Made by a program: the position numbers and the translations under genes. The notes under the pieces are model-generated. The model saw only the letters and a list, made by a program, of their open reading frames with translations. It was not told where the DNA came from and did not search any database. A DNA stretch of 64,000 nt from Mesorhizobium sp. WSM3626. GTDB lineage: Bacteria > Pseudomonadota > Alphaproteobacteria > Rhizobiales > Rhizobiaceae. The stretch spans positions 1-64,000 of the forward strand of contig NZ_AZUY01000012.1 of assembly GCF_000513935.1 (NCBI RefSeq), in the 5' to 3' direction. Shown here in pieces: positions 8,201-18,450 of this stretch; within the stretch, counting starts at the first letter, position 1, and each line of letters starts with the position of its first letter.

Positions 8201-9469
8201 ATGTCTGGAACGTCCATGAGAACCAGCCGCCGCTTTTTCCTTTCCGGAGCCTCCGCGCTCGCCGCCGCCATGGTGGCCGGCCGTGCCAGTGCGCAGGATG
8301 TGATCGGGGATATCCTGAAATCCTCGGCCCGCGGCAATTGGGATGATCAGTTCGATGCCCGCGCCAGCGAAGGCGGCAAGGTGGCCTCGACGCTGCCGAT
8401 CTTCAGCCCGCAGACCGTCGCCTTCACCGAGCAGGCGGTCGCGCAATATCAGAACATCGTCGCGCAGGGCGGCTGGACCGACGTTCCCGCGACCAAGAAA
8501 CTGCAACTCGGCGTCGATGACCCGGACGTGGTGCCGTTGCGCAAGCGCCTGATGATGGCGGGCGACCTGTCGCAGAGCGCCGGCATTTCGACGGCTTTCG
8601 ATTCCTATGTCGACTCGGCGGTCAAGCGCTTTCAGTTGCGCCATGGCCTGCCGGCTGACGGCTCGATGGGCAAGTATACCTACGCCGCGATGAATGTTTC
8701 GGCGCAAATCCGGCTCGGCCAGCTGCAGACCAATCTGCAGCGGCTGAAAGAGAAGGCCGGCACGCTGGGCAGCCGCTATGTGCTGGTCGATATTCCTGCC
8801 GCACAGATCGAGGCGGTCGAGAACGACCGCGTCGTGCTTCGCCACACCGCGATCGTCGGCAAGATCGATCGCCAGACGCCGATCGTCAATTCCAAGATCA
8901 ACGAGATCATCGTCAATCCGTACTGGAACGCCCCGGTCTCGATCGTGCGTAAGGACATTATTCCGCTGATGCGGAAGGATCCCGATTATCTCAAGAACAG
9001 CCATATCCGCCTGTTCGCGCCCGATGGCAGCGAAGTCGATCCGATGAATGTGGACTGGTCGACCGACGATGCCGCCAAGTACCGTTTCCGTCAGGATCCC
9101 GGTTCGGAAAACGCGATGGCGTCGGTCAAGATCAATTTCCCGAGCCCGGACGGCGTCTACATGCACGATACGCCGCAGCAGAGCCTGTTCGGCAAGATGA
9201 TGCGCTTCGATTCCTCGGGCTGCGTGCGCGTCCAGAACGTGCGCGATCTCGTCACCTGGATCCTGCGCGACACGCCCGGCTGGGACCGCCAGCATTTCGA
9301 GGCGGCTATCAAGACCGGCCAGAACACGCCGATCCAGGTCACCAACCCGGTGCCGGTGCATTTCCTCTATCTCTCGGCGTGGTCGACAGGACCCGGCGTC
9401 GTCCAGTTCCGCGACGACGTCTACGCGCTCGACGGTGCCAGCGAACTGCAGATCACGTCTTCGCTATAA
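8201..9469 (+). CDS. ldtP: L,D-transpeptidase (YkuD family) with peptidoglycan-binding domain
   Basis: Exported cell-wall enzyme making 3-3 cross-links or attaching proteins to peptidoglycan. 422 aa. The N-terminus has a Tat-like signal (TSRRFFLSGASALAAAMVAG, ending ASA). A peptidoglycan-binding repeat lies around 130-165 (DSYVDSAVKRFQLRHGLPADG). The YkuD domain runs from about 185 to 370, with HDTPQQSLFG and the catalytic motif SSGCVRVQN, catalytic Cys341. Start may be the ATG at 8201 or at 8216; both leave the twin-Arg signal intact. It lies downstream of ldtR with its own leader, and by analogy to Liberibacter and Sinorhizobium is the LdtR target. Confidence 0.92.
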   Translation: MSGTSMRTSRRFFLSGASALAAAMVAGRASAQDVIGDILKSSARGNWDDQFDARASEGGKVASTLPIFSPQTVAFTEQAVAQYQNIVAQGGWTDVPATKKLQLGVDDPDVVPLRKRLMMAGDLSQSAGISTAFDSYVDSAVKRFQLRHGLPADGSMGKYTYAAMNVSAQIRLGQLQTNLQRLKEKAGTLGSRYVLVDIPAAQIEAVENDRVVLRHTAIVGKIDRQTPIVNSKINEIIVNPYWNAPVSIVRKDIIPLMRKDPDYLKNSHIRLFAPDGSEVDPMNVDWSTDDAAKYRFRQDPGSENAMASVKINFPSPDGVYMHDTPQQSLFGKMMRFDSSGCVRVQNVRDLVTWILRDTPGWDRQHFEAAIKTGQNTPIQVTNPVPVHFLYLSAWSTGPGVVQFRDDVYALDGASELQITSSL

Positions 9470-9486
9470 CGAGCTGATATTTTTGC

Positions 9487-9515
9487 AAAAAAGCCGCTCT
9501 CAGGGCGGCTTTTTT
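9487..9515 (+). terminator. Rho-independent terminator after ldtP
   Basis: A-run, AAGCCGC, loop TCTCA, GGCGGCTT and a T-run at 9510-9515, 18 bp after the ldtP stop. Perfect stem with flanking A and T tracts. Confidence 0.9.
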
Positions 9516-9603
9516 ATTGCGGACGCCGCCATTTCCAGCCGTTCGACCGGCTGGACGAAGCTCCGGCTATTGCGCATGGTCGGCAGACAGCCGGAATCGT
9601 GCC

Positions 9604-11244
9604 ATGGACGTCGCCATCTTCATTCTCGTCGTGCTTGTCTTCGTGGCGCTGTCCGGCGCGCTCGTCCGGCTGGTTCGGGTGCCGTTGCCGGTGCTGCAGA
9701 TCGCCATCGGCGCGGCCTTGGCCTGGCCCGCCGGGGGCCTGCATGTCGAGATCGATCCGGAACTTTTCCTGCTGGTGTTCATCCCGCCGCTTCTGTTCGG
9801 TGACGCCTTCGCGGCGCCCAAACGCGAACTCGTCGCGTTGCGCGGACCCATACTCGATCTCGCCATCGGCCTGGTCTTCTTCACCATTGTCGGCTTCGGC
9901 TATGCCTTGCACTGGCTCGTGCCGAGCATTCCGCTCGTCGTCGCTTTCGCGCTGGCCGCCGTGCTGTCGCCGACCGACGCCGTGGCGGTGTCCTCGATCG
10001 TCGACAGGAATGTGGTTCCGGCCCGGCTGATGCACATATTGGAGGGCGAGTCGTTGCTCAACGACGCGTCGGGTCTCGTCATGTTCCGCTTTGCGGTGGC
10101 GGCGGCATTGACCGGCAGCTTCTCTTTCGCGGGAGCCTCGCTCAGCTTCCTCTACGCCGTCGCCGCTGGCATCCTGGCCGGTGTCGCGGCCCTGTTCATC
10201 GCCGCCAAGGCGCTGCAACTGCTCAGCCGCATCGGCGGCGTGCCGGCCGAGGCGCAGGTTCTCGTGATGATCCTGCTGCCTTTCGTCGCCTATCTCGGCG
10301 CCGAACATGTCGGAGCCTCGGGCATCCTGGCGGCGGTCACCGCCGGCCTGCTGACCGGGGTCAGCGGCATGTTCCGTTTCCTCGGCGTGTCGGCGCGCAT
10401 GCAGATTCTGTCGCTCTGGGCGACGCTCACTTTCGTCTTCAATGGCGCTCTGTTCATTCTGCTCGGCCTGCAGCTTCCCGACATTATCCGCAAGGTCCCG
10501 CCGGAGTTGTCCAGCCGGCATTGGCTGATCGAGCCGGTGGCGACGGTGCTGATCCTGACGCTCTGCCTGATCGGGCTGCGCTTCCTGTGGATCTGGGTCG
10601 GGGACATCGCCCAGGCGATCGCGGCGCGTGTGGGCAAGCGCAAGGCCGAGCCGTTCGGATTTCGCGTCCGGCTCGCCGGCTCCGTGGCCGGCGTGCGCGG
10701 CGCCATCACATTGGCGGGCATCCTGTCCTTGCCGCTGGGTTTGCAGGATGGCTCGCCCTTTCCGGCACGCGATGTCGTGATCTTCCTCGCCGCCGGCGTC
10801 ATCATCTGCTCGCTGGTCATCGCCAGCTTTGCCTTGCCCAGGATCGCGCGGGGACTGGTCGAGCCAGGCGAGAATCCGGCCGCCGCGGAGGAGCGCCGGG
10901 CGCGCGTCGGCGCCGCCAGTGCGGCGATCGCCAGGATCGAGAGCATCGCCAACGAGGCAGGCGAGGGCGAAGCGGTCGAGGCCCGGCTGGCCGTCGCCGA
11001 CAGCATCGTGGCCGGCTACCGGCGGCGCATCGCGGCTTCCGACGAAGCCGACGAGGCCCGCGCAGAGGCCCGTGAGGCCGGCAGGCTGGATCTCGAACTC
11101 AGGGCGGCGGGCATCGAAGCCGAGCGATCCGCGCTACGCGACATGTTCCGCAGCCAAGAGATCAATGATCACACGATGCGCGCCCTGTTTTCCGAAATCA
11201 CATTGGCCGAGGCCTTGCTGAAGCAGCGGCGGGACAGGAAATAG
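9604..11244 (+). CDS. Na+/H+ antiporter, CPA1 family
   Basis: Inner-membrane monovalent cation/proton exchanger of 546 aa with about 12 membrane segments. The family signature is [16 protein letters not shown] near residues 120-133 and [20 protein letters not shown] near 150, holding the paired Asp residues of the ion site. [19 protein letters not shown] appears near 365. A cytoplasmic, charged, coiled C-terminal tail (about 430-546, rich in EAR/EAD) follows, as in bacterial TIGR00831-type antiporters. Start placed at the ATG at 9604, since residues further upstream are not family-like. It stands alone after the ldtP terminator. Confidence 0.92.
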   Translation: MDVAIFILVVLVFVALSGALVRLVRVPLPVLQIAIGAALAWPAGGLHVEIDPELFLLVFIPPLLFGDAFAAPKRELVALRGPILDLAIGLVFFTIVGFGYALHWLVPSIPLVVAFALAAVLSPTDAVAVSSIVDRNVVPARLMHILEGESLLNDASGLVMFRFAVAAALTGSFSFAGASLSFLYAVAAGILAGVAALFIAAKALQLLSRIGGVPAEAQVLVMILLPFVAYLGAEHVGASGILAAVTAGLLTGVSGMFRFLGVSARMQILSLWATLTFVFNGALFILLGLQLPDIIRKVPPELSSRHWLIEPVATVLILTLCLIGLRFLWIWVGDIAQAIAARVGKRKAEPFGFRVRLAGSVAGVRGAITLAGILSLPLGLQDGSPFPARDVVIFLAAGVIICSLVIASFALPRIARGLVEPGENPAAAEERRARVGAASAAIARIESIANEAGEGEAVEARLAVADSIVAGYRRRIAASDEADEARAEAREAGRLDLELRAAGIEAERSALRDMFRSQEINDHTMRALFSEITLAEALLKQRRDRK

Positions 11245-11422
11245 CGGTCCGCCCCGATCCTTTGCCGCAAACCGGCCAGCAAATTTCGCGCCGCAAACGT
11301 GGCGAGCCCAAAACAACTGTGTTAATGGCCGGCGAACGCAATGCATGTCGCCCAGAACCGCCCAGTGGTTTGGGACGACTGCATCCACGAATTTGCCCTT
11401 CCAACCCCGGGGAACTCAGGCC

Positions 11423-12736
11423 ATGGCAACAGCAGCGGCGGCGTCCAACAAATTCGAATCCTTTTTCGAAACCACTTTGGAAGATGCTGATCCGGAGATC
11501 TTCGGCGCCATCCGCAATGAACTCGGTCGCCAGCGCCACGAGATCGAGCTGATCGCTTCGGAGAACATCGTCTCTCGCGCCGTGCTCGAAGCGCAGGGGT
11601 CGATCATGACCAACAAATATGCCGAGGGCTATCCGGGCAAACGCTACTATGGCGGCTGTCAGTTCGTCGACGTGGCCGAGGAACTGGCCATTGAGCGCGC
11701 GAAAAAGCTGTTCGGCTGCAACTTCGCCAACGTCCAGCCGAATTCCGGCAGCCAGATGAACCAGGCGGTGTTCCTGGCGCTGCTGCAGCCCGGCGACACC
11801 TTCATGGGCCTCGACCTCAATTCCGGCGGCCATCTCACCCACGGCTCGCCGGTCAACATGAGCGGCAAATGGTTCAAGGTCGTCTCCTATGGCGTGCGCA
11901 AGGACGACCATCTGCTGGACATGGACGCCATCGAGAGGATCGCGCACGAGACCAAGCCGAAGCTGATCCTGGCCGGCGGCACCGCCTATTCGCGCATCTG
12001 GGACTGGAAGCGTTTTCGCGAGATCGCGGACGCGGTCGGCGCCTATCTGATGGTCGACATGGCGCACATTGCTGGCCTCGTTGCCGGCGGCGTGCATCCC
12101 TCGCCCTTGCCGCACGCCCATGTGGTGACGACCACCACGCACAAATCGCTGCGCGGCCCGCGCGGCGGCATGATCCTGTGCAATGACGAGGACATCGCCA
12201 AGAAGATGAATTCGGCGGTGTTCCCCGGCCTGCAGGGCGGTCCGCTGATGCATGTCATTGCCGCCAAGGCGGTGGCCTTCGGCGAAGCGCTGAAGCCGAG
12301 CTTCAAAGTCTATGCCGAAAGCGTCGCCGCCAACGCCAAGGCGCTGGCTTCCAGCCTCAAGGAAACGGGCCTCGATATCGTCTCCGGCGGCACTGACAAC
12401 CACCTGATGCTGGTCGACCTCAGGCCCAAGAACGCCACCGGCAAACGCGCCGAAGCGGCCCTTGGCCGCGCCAACATCACCTGCAACAAGAACGGCATCC
12501 CCTTCGATCCGGAAAAGCCCTTCGTCACTTCGGGCGTGCGGCTGGGCACGCCGGCCGGCACCACGCGCGGCTTCGGCCAGGCCGAATTCCGTGAAATCGG
12601 CAAGCTGATCGCCGAGGTGCTGGATGGGCTCAAGGTCGCCAATTCCGACGAAGGCAATGCCGCGGTCGAGGCGGCGGTCAAGGCCAAGGTCGTCGCATTG
12701 ACCGATCGATTCCCGCTCTATTCCTATCTCGGTTGA
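11423..12736 (+). CDS. glyA: serine hydroxymethyltransferase
   Basis: PLP enzyme interconverting serine and glycine with tetrahydrofolate, the main source of one-carbon units. 437 aa from ATG 11423. It has [46 protein letters not shown] and the PLP-lysine motif [14 protein letters not shown] with Lys241. The C-terminal [17 protein letters not shown] is also standard. It heads the nrdR-rib-nusB region, a conserved Rhizobiales order. The last codons are part of a short imperfect tandem repeat that continues past the stop. Confidence 0.98.
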   Translation: MATAAAASNKFESFFETTLEDADPEIFGAIRNELGRQRHEIELIASENIVSRAVLEAQGSIMTNKYAEGYPGKRYYGGCQFVDVAEELAIERAKKLFGCNFANVQPNSGSQMNQAVFLALLQPGDTFMGLDLNSGGHLTHGSPVNMSGKWFKVVSYGVRKDDHLLDMDAIERIAHETKPKLILAGGTAYSRIWDWKRFREIADAVGAYLMVDMAHIAGLVAGGVHPSPLPHAHVVTTTTHKSLRGPRGGMILCNDEDIAKKMNSAVFPGLQGGPLMHVIAAKAVAFGEALKPSFKVYAESVAANAKALASSLKETGLDIVSGGTDNHLMLVDLRPKNATGKRAEAALGRANITCNKNGIPFDPEKPFVTSGVRLGTPAGTTRGFGQAEFREIGKLIAEVLDGLKVANSDEGNAAVEAAVKAKVVALTDRFPLYSYLG

Positions 12737-12775
12737 CCATCCTTATCCCGCTTGACCATCCTATCTCGGTTGACC
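12722..12775. repeat. three imperfect tandem copies of an 18-bp unit at the glyA 3' end
   Basis: TCCTATCTCGGTTGACC at 12722-12738 and again identically at 12759-12775, with a diverged copy TCCTTATCCCGCTTGACC at 12740-12757. The first copy contains the glyA stop, so the array is a local duplication of the gene end. The arrangement suggests replication slippage. Confidence 0.75.
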
Positions 12776-12808
12776 GGGCGCGACGCGTCATCTTTTATCC
12801 GCCGGCAG

Positions 12809-12834
12809 TGCGTCACCCCTGATCGGGTGACGCA
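12809..12834. terminator. perfect 10-bp hairpin behind glyA
   Basis: TGCGTCACCC (12809-12818), loop CTGATC, GGGTGACGCA (12825-12834). There is no T-run on either side, so it may be an mRNA-stabilising hairpin, a Rho-assisted stop or an operator for the next gene, whose ATG is 16 bp downstream. Confidence 0.4.
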
Positions 12835-12850
12835 TGGAACTGGAGAATTG

Positions 12851-13432
12851 ATGATGCGCGATTTTTGTCTTGCCTCACTTGGCGCCTTCGGTTGGCTGGC
12901 TGCTTGCGGGTCCGTTTTGGCGCAGACGCAGCCCGCTCCGGACATGCCCGCCACCAGCAGTTTCGGCCGATGGACGACCATGGTCGATACGCTCGACACC
13001 GGCCAGGATGCGCACAAGACCTGCGCGGCCTCCACGGCGTTCTTCGACGCGGGTGGCAATTCGGGCACGCTGACATTGTCGATCTCGACCGGCGACGCGC
13101 TGCCGCCCGATGCTTATCCGGCCATCATGATCACCATCGACAACCGGACCCTGCCGGCCGACAAGAAGATCGCGGCCATCTTCGGCGATCCGGGCGTCAA
13201 AGTTTCCGCGACGGTTTACTCCAACGATGCCGTCAATGGCCGTCCCAGCTGGACGATAGACAACCAGGCCAAGACAAGTCTGGCGTTGCTGCGGGCCATG
13301 CGAAAAGTCACATCGCTCGACGTCACCTTCGGCAAGCAGGCCGTCGCCAGCATTCCGATGGACGGTTTCACAAAGGCCTATCGCAATCTCGGCAAATCTT
13401 GCGGCTTCCCAACCAAGGATGTTGCGCCTTAA
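12851..13432 (+). CDS. exported hypothetical protein, IalB-like features
   Basis: 193 aa with a signal peptide (MMRDFCLASLGAFGWLAACGSVLAQ). The mature part opens with a tryptophan-containing FGRWTTMVDT segment, and two cysteines (KTCAAST and KSCGFPT) are placed to form one disulfide across the domain. The late MDGFTKAYRNL is reminiscent of invasion-associated locus B proteins, but the match is weak and I do not assign the family. The ATG pair at 12851/12854 follows GGAG at 12842-12845. A periplasmic role is inferred from the signal only. Confidence 0.7.
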   Translation: MMRDFCLASLGAFGWLAACGSVLAQTQPAPDMPATSSFGRWTTMVDTLDTGQDAHKTCAASTAFFDAGGNSGTLTLSISTGDALPPDAYPAIMITIDNRTLPADKKIAAIFGDPGVKVSATVYSNDAVNGRPSWTIDNQAKTSLALLRAMRKVTSLDVTFGKQAVASIPMDGFTKAYRNLGKSCGFPTKDVAP

Positions 13433-13457
13433 CGGCTTGGCTGGAGCAAGCGGGGCC

Positions 13458-13787
13458 ATGGACATTCTCTGGAAAGGCGTGGTCGGCGGGCTGGTGACGG
13501 CCCTGATCGTCTGGGCGTCCAAGCGGGGCAATGTCTTACCCGGGATCCTGCCGCTGGCGCCGACCTTTGCCATCATCGCGTTGCTCGCTGTCGGCGCCAA
13601 GGGCGATCCAGGCGGATTCCGCGATGCCTGCCTTGCCGGAATGAAGACGATCCCGGCCTATCTCGCCTTCCTCGGCGCCTGCTGGCTGTTCATCGACAAG
13701 GTCGACTATCGCCTGGCTGTTGCCGGCGGCATCGCAGTCTGGCTGCTTGCCGCGCTGGCAATCTTCCTCGCGCCTCGCTATCTCTGA
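13458..13787 (+). CDS. GlpM-family inner-membrane protein
   Basis: 109 aa with about four membrane segments: [49 protein letters not shown] and [21 protein letters not shown]. The opening [11 protein letters not shown] followed by [17 protein letters not shown] is the pattern of GlpM proteins, first named near Pseudomonas glycerol genes and since of unclear role. Start at ATG 13458; the 25-bp gap to the preceding gene suggests co-transcription. Confidence 0.8.
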   Translation: MDILWKGVVGGLVTALIVWASKRGNVLPGILPLAPTFAIIALLAVGAKGDPGGFRDACLAGMKTIPAYLAFLGACWLFIDKVDYRLAVAGGIAVWLLAALAIFLAPRYL

Positions 13788-13885
13788 GGCGCGGCAGGCC
13801 GTCGAAGAAACGGAACTGCTTCAATCCGGACCGGAAAGGCTCTAAGCCTTTTCACCTCACCAGATTCGCGAACCCAAGGCTCTCC

Positions 13886-14365
13886 ATGCGCTGTCCCTAT
13901 TGCCAGTCCGAAGATACGCAGGTGAAGGATTCGCGCCCCGCCGAGGACGGCGCGGCGATCCGCCGGCGGCGTGTCTGCCCCGATTGCGGCGGCCGTTTCA
14001 CCACGTTCGAACGCGTGCAGTTGCGCGACCTCGTCGTGGTCAAGAAATCAGGGCGAAAAGTGCCGTTCGACCGCGACAAGCTGTTGCGCTCGGTCGAGAT
14101 CGCGGTGCGCAAGCGCAACGTCGACCCCGAACGCATCGACCGCGCCGTGACCGGCATCGTGCGCCAGCTCGAAAGTTCCGGCGAAACGGAAGTGGCTTCC
14201 GGCGAGGTCGGCCGGCTGGTCATGGATGCACTGAAATCGCTCGACGATGTCGCCTATGTGCGCTTCGCCTCGGTCTATCGCAATTTCCGCGAGGCCAAGG
14301 ATTTCCACGAGCTGCTCGGCGAGCTGAAGGGGGACGAGGAAAAGAGCGAAGAGGACGCCGGCTGA
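13886..14365 (+). CDS. nrdR: transcriptional repressor NrdR
   Basis: Zinc-finger/ATP-cone repressor of ribonucleotide reductase genes, sensing dATP/ATP. 159 aa. The N-terminal zinc ribbon has four cysteines ([10 protein letters not shown] and [10 protein letters not shown]). The ATP-cone follows from about residue 45 ([20 protein letters not shown]) to [11 protein letters not shown]. The tail is acidic. It lies two bases before ribD, the usual nrdR-ribD arrangement in Rhizobiales. Confidence 0.97.
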   Translation: MRCPYCQSEDTQVKDSRPAEDGAAIRRRRVCPDCGGRFTTFERVQLRDLVVVKKSGRKVPFDRDKLLRSVEIAVRKRNVDPERIDRAVTGIVRQLESSGETEVASGEVGRLVMDALKSLDDVAYVRFASVYRNFREAKDFHELLGELKGDEEKSEEDAG

Positions 14366-14367
14366 GC

Positions 14368-15504
14368 ATGGCAGCACCGCAACGCAACGAGGCCGAGCAA
14401 GCGGCCCTGGACCGCCGTTTCATGGCCGCTGCCTTGCGGCTGTCGCGCAAGAACGCCGGTCGCACCTCGACCAATCCATCCGTCGGCACCATCATCGTGC
14501 GTGACGACGGCTCAGGCCCGATGATCGTGGGTACCGGCGTCACCGCGATTGGGGGCCGGCCGCACGCCGAGACCGAGGCGCTGGCGGAGGCCGGCGAACT
14601 CGCGCGGGGCGCCACCGCCTATGTCACGCTCGAGCCTTGCGCCCATCACGGCCGCACGCCGCCTTGCGCCAACGCGCTGCTCAACGCCGGCATCGCGCGT
14701 GTCGTGGGCGCTGCCAGCGATCCGGATCCGCGGGTCTCCGGCAAAGGCTATGCCATCCTGCGTGACGCCGGTGTCGAAATGGTGGAAAAGGTCTTGGCCA
14801 CCGAAGCTGCCGAACAGATGGCGGGCTATTTGATTCGCTCTCTGAGAAAACGCCCAGAAGTTATCCTGAAGCTTGCGCTTTCCAGCGACGGCAAGATCGG
14901 CATGGAAGGCGCCGGCCAGGTCGCGATAACAGGCGACATGGCGCGCCGCGAAGTCTACCTGATGCGCGCCGAGGCGGACGCCATCCTGGTTGGCATCGGC
15001 ACGGCGCTGGAAGATGATCCGGCGCTGACGGTGCGTTTGCCCGGACTGGAGAACCGTTCACCCGCACGCATCGTGCTCGACCGCCAGGCCAGGCTGCCGG
15101 AGGGCTCGAAGCTGGTGTCCGGTGTCGACCGCGTACCGCTTTATGTCGCGGCTTGCCTGGAGGCCGATCCGCAGCGCCGGGCGGCACTCGAACGCGCCGG
15201 CGTGCGCTTCATCGGCACGGAAACGCACGAGGGCGGCGTCGCATTGCCGGAGCTGCTCGAAGACCTGGCGGCGCTCGGCATGGCAAGCGTGCTGGTCGAG
15301 GGCGGTGCCAAGGTGGCGAGCGCTTTCCTGGTCGACGGGCTGGTCGACCGCATCGTGCTGTTCCAGGGACCGGAAGCGATCGGCGAAGACGGCATTGCAT
15401 CGCCTGTCGATGCCGACCATATCCCGGCGGGTTTTCGCAAGCTGCGCGAGATGCGGTTCGGCGAAGACGGTTACGCCGAATGGATCAGGGATTTTCAGGG
15501 ATAG
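14368..15504 (+). CDS. ribD: bifunctional diaminohydroxyphosphoribosylaminopyrimidine deaminase/reductase
   Basis: Two consecutive steps of riboflavin synthesis: deamination and then NADPH reduction of the pyrimidine intermediate. 378 aa. The deaminase domain (about 15-150) carries the zinc motif: His66-Ala-Glu68 in RPHAETEAL, and PCAHHGRTPPC with the two Cys ligands. The reductase domain (about 160-378) begins VILKLALSSDGKIG and holds VLVEGGAKVASAFL. The ATG at 14368 is two bases after the nrdR stop; longer frames upstream lie inside nrdR. Confidence 0.97.
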   Translation: MAAPQRNEAEQAALDRRFMAAALRLSRKNAGRTSTNPSVGTIIVRDDGSGPMIVGTGVTAIGGRPHAETEALAEAGELARGATAYVTLEPCAHHGRTPPCANALLNAGIARVVGAASDPDPRVSGKGYAILRDAGVEMVEKVLATEAAEQMAGYLIRSLRKRPEVILKLALSSDGKIGMEGAGQVAITGDMARREVYLMRAEADAILVGIGTALEDDPALTVRLPGLENRSPARIVLDRQARLPEGSKLVSGVDRVPLYVAACLEADPQRRAALERAGVRFIGTETHEGGVALPELLEDLAALGMASVLVEGGAKVASAFLVDGLVDRIVLFQGPEAIGEDGIASPVDADHIPAGFRKLREMRFGEDGYAEWIRDFQG

Positions 15505-15510
15505 CGATCG

Positions 15511-16128
15511 ATGTTTACCGGGATTGTCACCGATATCGGCACCGTGGCCGCCGTCAAGCCGCTGCGGGAAGGGGTGGGGCTGCGCATCGACACCGCCTAT
15601 GATCCCGGGACCATCGCCATTGGCGCCTCGATCTCCTGCGGCGGCGTCTGCCTGACGGTCACGGCGTTGGCCGACAGCGGCTCGAATGCGCGCTGGTTCG
15701 AGGTCGAGGCCTGGGAAGAGGCGCTCAGGCTGACGACGGCGGCGGGTTGGAAATCAGGTACCAGGATCAATCTGGAGCGGGCGCTGAAGATCGGCGACGA
15801 GCTCGGTGGCCACATCGTTTCGGGCCATGTCGACGGCACCGCCGAGATCGTGGAGCGCAGGGATGAGGGCGATGCGGTGCGCTTCACGCTGGAAGCGTCG
15901 CGCGATCTGGCGAAATTCATCGCGCCGAAAGGCTCCGTCGCGCTCGACGGCACCTCGCTCACCGTCAACAGCGTCGCGGGCACCCGCTTCGACGTGCTGT
16001 TGATCCATCATTCGCTGACCGTCACCACCTGGGGCGAGCGCAAGACCGGCGACCGCGTCAATCTCGAGATCGACACCATGGCGCGCTACGCGGCGCGGCT
16101 GGCGGAGGCGGCGAAAGAGGGGCTTTGA
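15511..16128 (+). CDS. ribE: riboflavin synthase, alpha subunit
   Basis: Dismutates two 6,7-dimethyl-8-ribityllumazine molecules to riboflavin. 205 aa, made of two similar barrels. N-terminal MFTGIVTDIGTV is the invariant start, followed by ISCGGVCLTVTAL. The second repeat holds GHIVSGHVDGTAEI and KGSVALDGTSLTVNSV. It starts 6 bases after ribD, so the two are co-transcribed. No FMN riboswitch was found ahead of the cluster. Confidence 0.97.
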   Translation: MFTGIVTDIGTVAAVKPLREGVGLRIDTAYDPGTIAIGASISCGGVCLTVTALADSGSNARWFEVEAWEEALRLTTAAGWKSGTRINLERALKIGDELGGHIVSGHVDGTAEIVERRDEGDAVRFTLEASRDLAKFIAPKGSVALDGTSLTVNSVAGTRFDVLLIHHSLTVTTWGERKTGDRVNLEIDTMARYAARLAEAAKEGL

Positions 16129-16236
16129 AGCCTGCGGAACAGGCCGGCCCACGGCAATCTGATACGCCTGCAGACAATCTTCCGCTTGCGATCAAACCGG
16201 CTTCGGCCTAAGTCACCGGCGACCCCGGAGACATTT

Positions 16237-16731
16237 ATGGCTGGCACATCCCAACACGGCAAGGCGTTCATTCGTCCCAAGGCGAAGGCGCACCTTCTTG
16301 TTATCGAGGCGCGCTTTCACGACGACCTTGCCGACGCGCTGCTCGACGGCGCGACAAGCGCGCTCGATGAAGCGGGCGCGACTTACGACGTCGTCACTGT
16401 TCCCGGTTCGCTCGAAATTCCCGCGGTGATCACCTTCGCGCTCGACGGCATGGCCGAAGGCGGGACCGGCTATGACGGTTTTGTCGCGCTCGGCACCATT
16501 ATCCGTGGCGATACCTATCATTTTGACATCGTCGCCAATGAATCCAGCCGTGCGCTCATGGACTTGTCCGTGCAGTACTCGGTCTGCATCGGCAACGGCA
16601 TCCTGACCACAGAGAACGATATACAGGCGTGGACACGGGCCAAGCGCTCGGAAGGCGACAAGGGCGGCTTTGCCGCGCGTGCGGCGCTGACCATGATCGC
16701 GCTGAAGGAACAATTGGGAGCGCGATCGTGA
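16237..16731 (+). CDS. ribH: 6,7-dimethyl-8-ribityllumazine synthase
   Basis: Penultimate enzyme of riboflavin synthesis; forms icosahedral or decameric shells in this family. 164 aa. Typical motifs: [39 protein letters not shown] with the catalytic His, and [17 protein letters not shown]. Start at ATG 16237, with GGAG at 16227-16230. Its stop overlaps the GTG of nusB by 4 nt. Confidence 0.96.
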   Translation: MAGTSQHGKAFIRPKAKAHLLVIEARFHDDLADALLDGATSALDEAGATYDVVTVPGSLEIPAVITFALDGMAEGGTGYDGFVALGTIIRGDTYHFDIVANESSRALMDLSVQYSVCIGNGILTTENDIQAWTRAKRSEGDKGGFAARAALTMIALKEQLGARS

Positions 16732-17228
16732 GCGAACCCGCTTCGCCAGGACAGCCCGTGGTGCGCCACGCCAACAAGCGCGGTGCTGCCCGTCTGGCCG
16801 CTGTGCAGGCGCTCTACCAGATGGATGTAGCCGGCAGCGGGGTGTTCGAGATCACCGCCGAGTACGAGGCGTTCCGCCTCGGCAAGGAAGTCGACGGTGC
16901 ACTCTACCGCGAGGCGGACGCGCAATGGTTTCGCGCTATCCTGACAGGCGTCGTAGAGAACCAGAAGACCATCGATCCAATTATCCGCCAGGCGCTGACC
17001 GACGACTGGCCGCTGTCGCGCCTCGATTCCACACTGCGCGCCATTCTGCGCGCGGGCGTCTATGAGCTGATGAAGCGCGAGGACGTGCCTGTCGCGGTCA
17101 TCGTCACCGAATATGTCGATATCGCCAAGGCATTCTACGAGGAGGACGAGCCGAAGCTGGTCAACGCCGTGCTCGACCGTGTGTCACGCCGTGTGCGTGG
17201 CGAGGGCCGCGGCAAGGACGCATCATGA
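16728..17228 (+). CDS. nusB: transcription antitermination factor NusB
   Basis: RNA-binding factor of the rRNA antitermination complex, partner of NusE/S10. 166 aa from a GTG at 16728 that overlaps the ribH stop; longer frames extend into ribH. Marks: [17 protein letters not shown] near residue 15 and [33 protein letters not shown] and [15 protein letters not shown] toward the C-terminus. The next gene begins in its stop codon. Confidence 0.96.
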   Translation: MSEPASPGQPVVRHANKRGAARLAAVQALYQMDVAGSGVFEITAEYEAFRLGKEVDGALYREADAQWFRAILTGVVENQKTIDPIIRQALTDDWPLSRLDSTLRAILRAGVYELMKREDVPVAVIVTEYVDIAKAFYEEDEPKLVNAVLDRVSRRVRGEGRGKDAS

Positions 17229-18436
17229 CGGCCATTGCCGTCGAGGCGGGCAAGGAGGCGCGGCGCACCGCGCTGATCCTCGCCGCCTCGCAGGCGATCA
17301 TCGGTTCGGCCGCCCCCATCGCCATTTCCATGGGCGCGCTGGCCGGGCAATATCTGCTCGGCGCCGACAAATCCCTGGCGACGGCGCCGATCACCGGCTT
17401 CAATCTCGGCGTGGCGCTCGGCGCCTTGCCCGCGGCGGCCATCATCCGATGGCTCGGCCAGCGGGGCGGCTTCATGACCGGAACCGTCGTCACCGCGCTC
17501 GGCGGGCTGGTCGCCACCCTGGCATTGTTCCACGGCAGCTTCTGGCTGTTCGCGTTCGCGCTGCTCGTCATCGGCGTCGGCGGCGCCTTCGTCCAGCAGT
17601 TCCGCTTTGCCGCGGCCGACAACGCGCCGCCGGCGTTCAAGGCGCGCGCCATCTCCTTCGTGCTCGCCGGTGGCATCATCACCGCCATTCTCGGGCCGCA
17701 GATCGTCATCTTCACCCGCGAATTGTTCGCGCCTGTCATGTTTGCCGGTTCTTTCGCCTCGATCCTGCCGCTGGCGGCGGTTGGCGCCATCATCCTGTCG
17801 TTCCTGCGCTTGCCGGCGAGGGCCGCGAGCAAGGTGGACGTTGCCGACGGCGATGCCAGACCCCTTTCCGAAATCGTCACAAAGCCGCGTTTCGTCGCAG
17901 CGCTCTTCTGCGCCGTCGGCAGTTACGCGCTGATGAGTTTCGTCATGACCGGCGCGCCGCTTGCCATGGTCGGCTGTGGCCTGTCCGAGGACGATGCGAC
18001 GCTGGGCATCTCCTGGCATGTCATGGCGATGTTCGGGCCAAGCTTCTTCACCGGCTCGCTGATCCATCGCTTCGGCGCCGAGCGCGTTGTCGCCACCGGC
18101 CTGCTGTTGCTGACCGGCTGTGCCGTCGTTGCCTTGTCGGGCCTGGCGCTGTGGCAATTCTGGACGGCGCTGATCCTGCTCGGTCTCGGCTGGAATTTTG
18201 CCTTCATCGGCGCCACCGCCATGGTGGCGGCCAGCTACCACCCTTCCGAAAAGGGCAAGGTGCAGGGCTTCCACGACTTCGTCCTGTTCGGCTCCGTCGC
18301 CTGCGCGTCGCTGATGTCGGGCATGGTCTACAACGCCTGGGGCTGGACGATGCTCAACTGGATGATCTTTCCGGTCGCCGCACTTTGCTTCGTGGCACTC
18401 GGCGCGCTGAAGATCACAAGCTTGCGGCCGGCTTGA
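17225..18436 (+). CDS. MFS transporter
   Basis: 403-aa inner-membrane transporter with about 12 hydrophobic segments, in two halves separated near residues 195-220 by a charged loop. The A-motif region reads [14 protein letters not shown] and the second half has [19 protein letters not shown]. It overlaps nusB by 4 nt (ATGA) and so is translationally coupled to a housekeeping operon. Its substrate is not evident; riboflavin or a flavin precursor would be speculation. Confidence 0.88.
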   Translation: MTAIAVEAGKEARRTALILAASQAIIGSAAPIAISMGALAGQYLLGADKSLATAPITGFNLGVALGALPAAAIIRWLGQRGGFMTGTVVTALGGLVATLALFHGSFWLFAFALLVIGVGGAFVQQFRFAAADNAPPAFKARAISFVLAGGIITAILGPQIVIFTRELFAPVMFAGSFASILPLAAVGAIILSFLRLPARAASKVDVADGDARPLSEIVTKPRFVAALFCAVGSYALMSFVMTGAPLAMVGCGLSEDDATLGISWHVMAMFGPSFFTGSLIHRFGAERVVATGLLLLTGCAVVALSGLALWQFWTALILLGLGWNFAFIGATAMVAASYHPSEKGKVQGFHDFVLFGSVACASLMSGMVYNAWGWTMLNWMIFPVAALCFVALGALKITSLRPA

Positions 18437-18450
18437 CGCCAATTTGAAAG

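Noticed and set aside
8120..9361. A 413-codon minus-strand open frame over the L,D-transpeptidase gene
   Set aside because: It mirrors a gene with catalytic motifs and signal peptide on the other strand; its own translation is Arg/His/Asp-rich with no domain. High GC leaves such antisense frames open.
14368..16731. An FMN riboswitch controlling the rib genes
   Set aside because: No RFN-like core ahead of nrdR/ribD, ribE or ribH; the genes lie in a packed operon without leader space.
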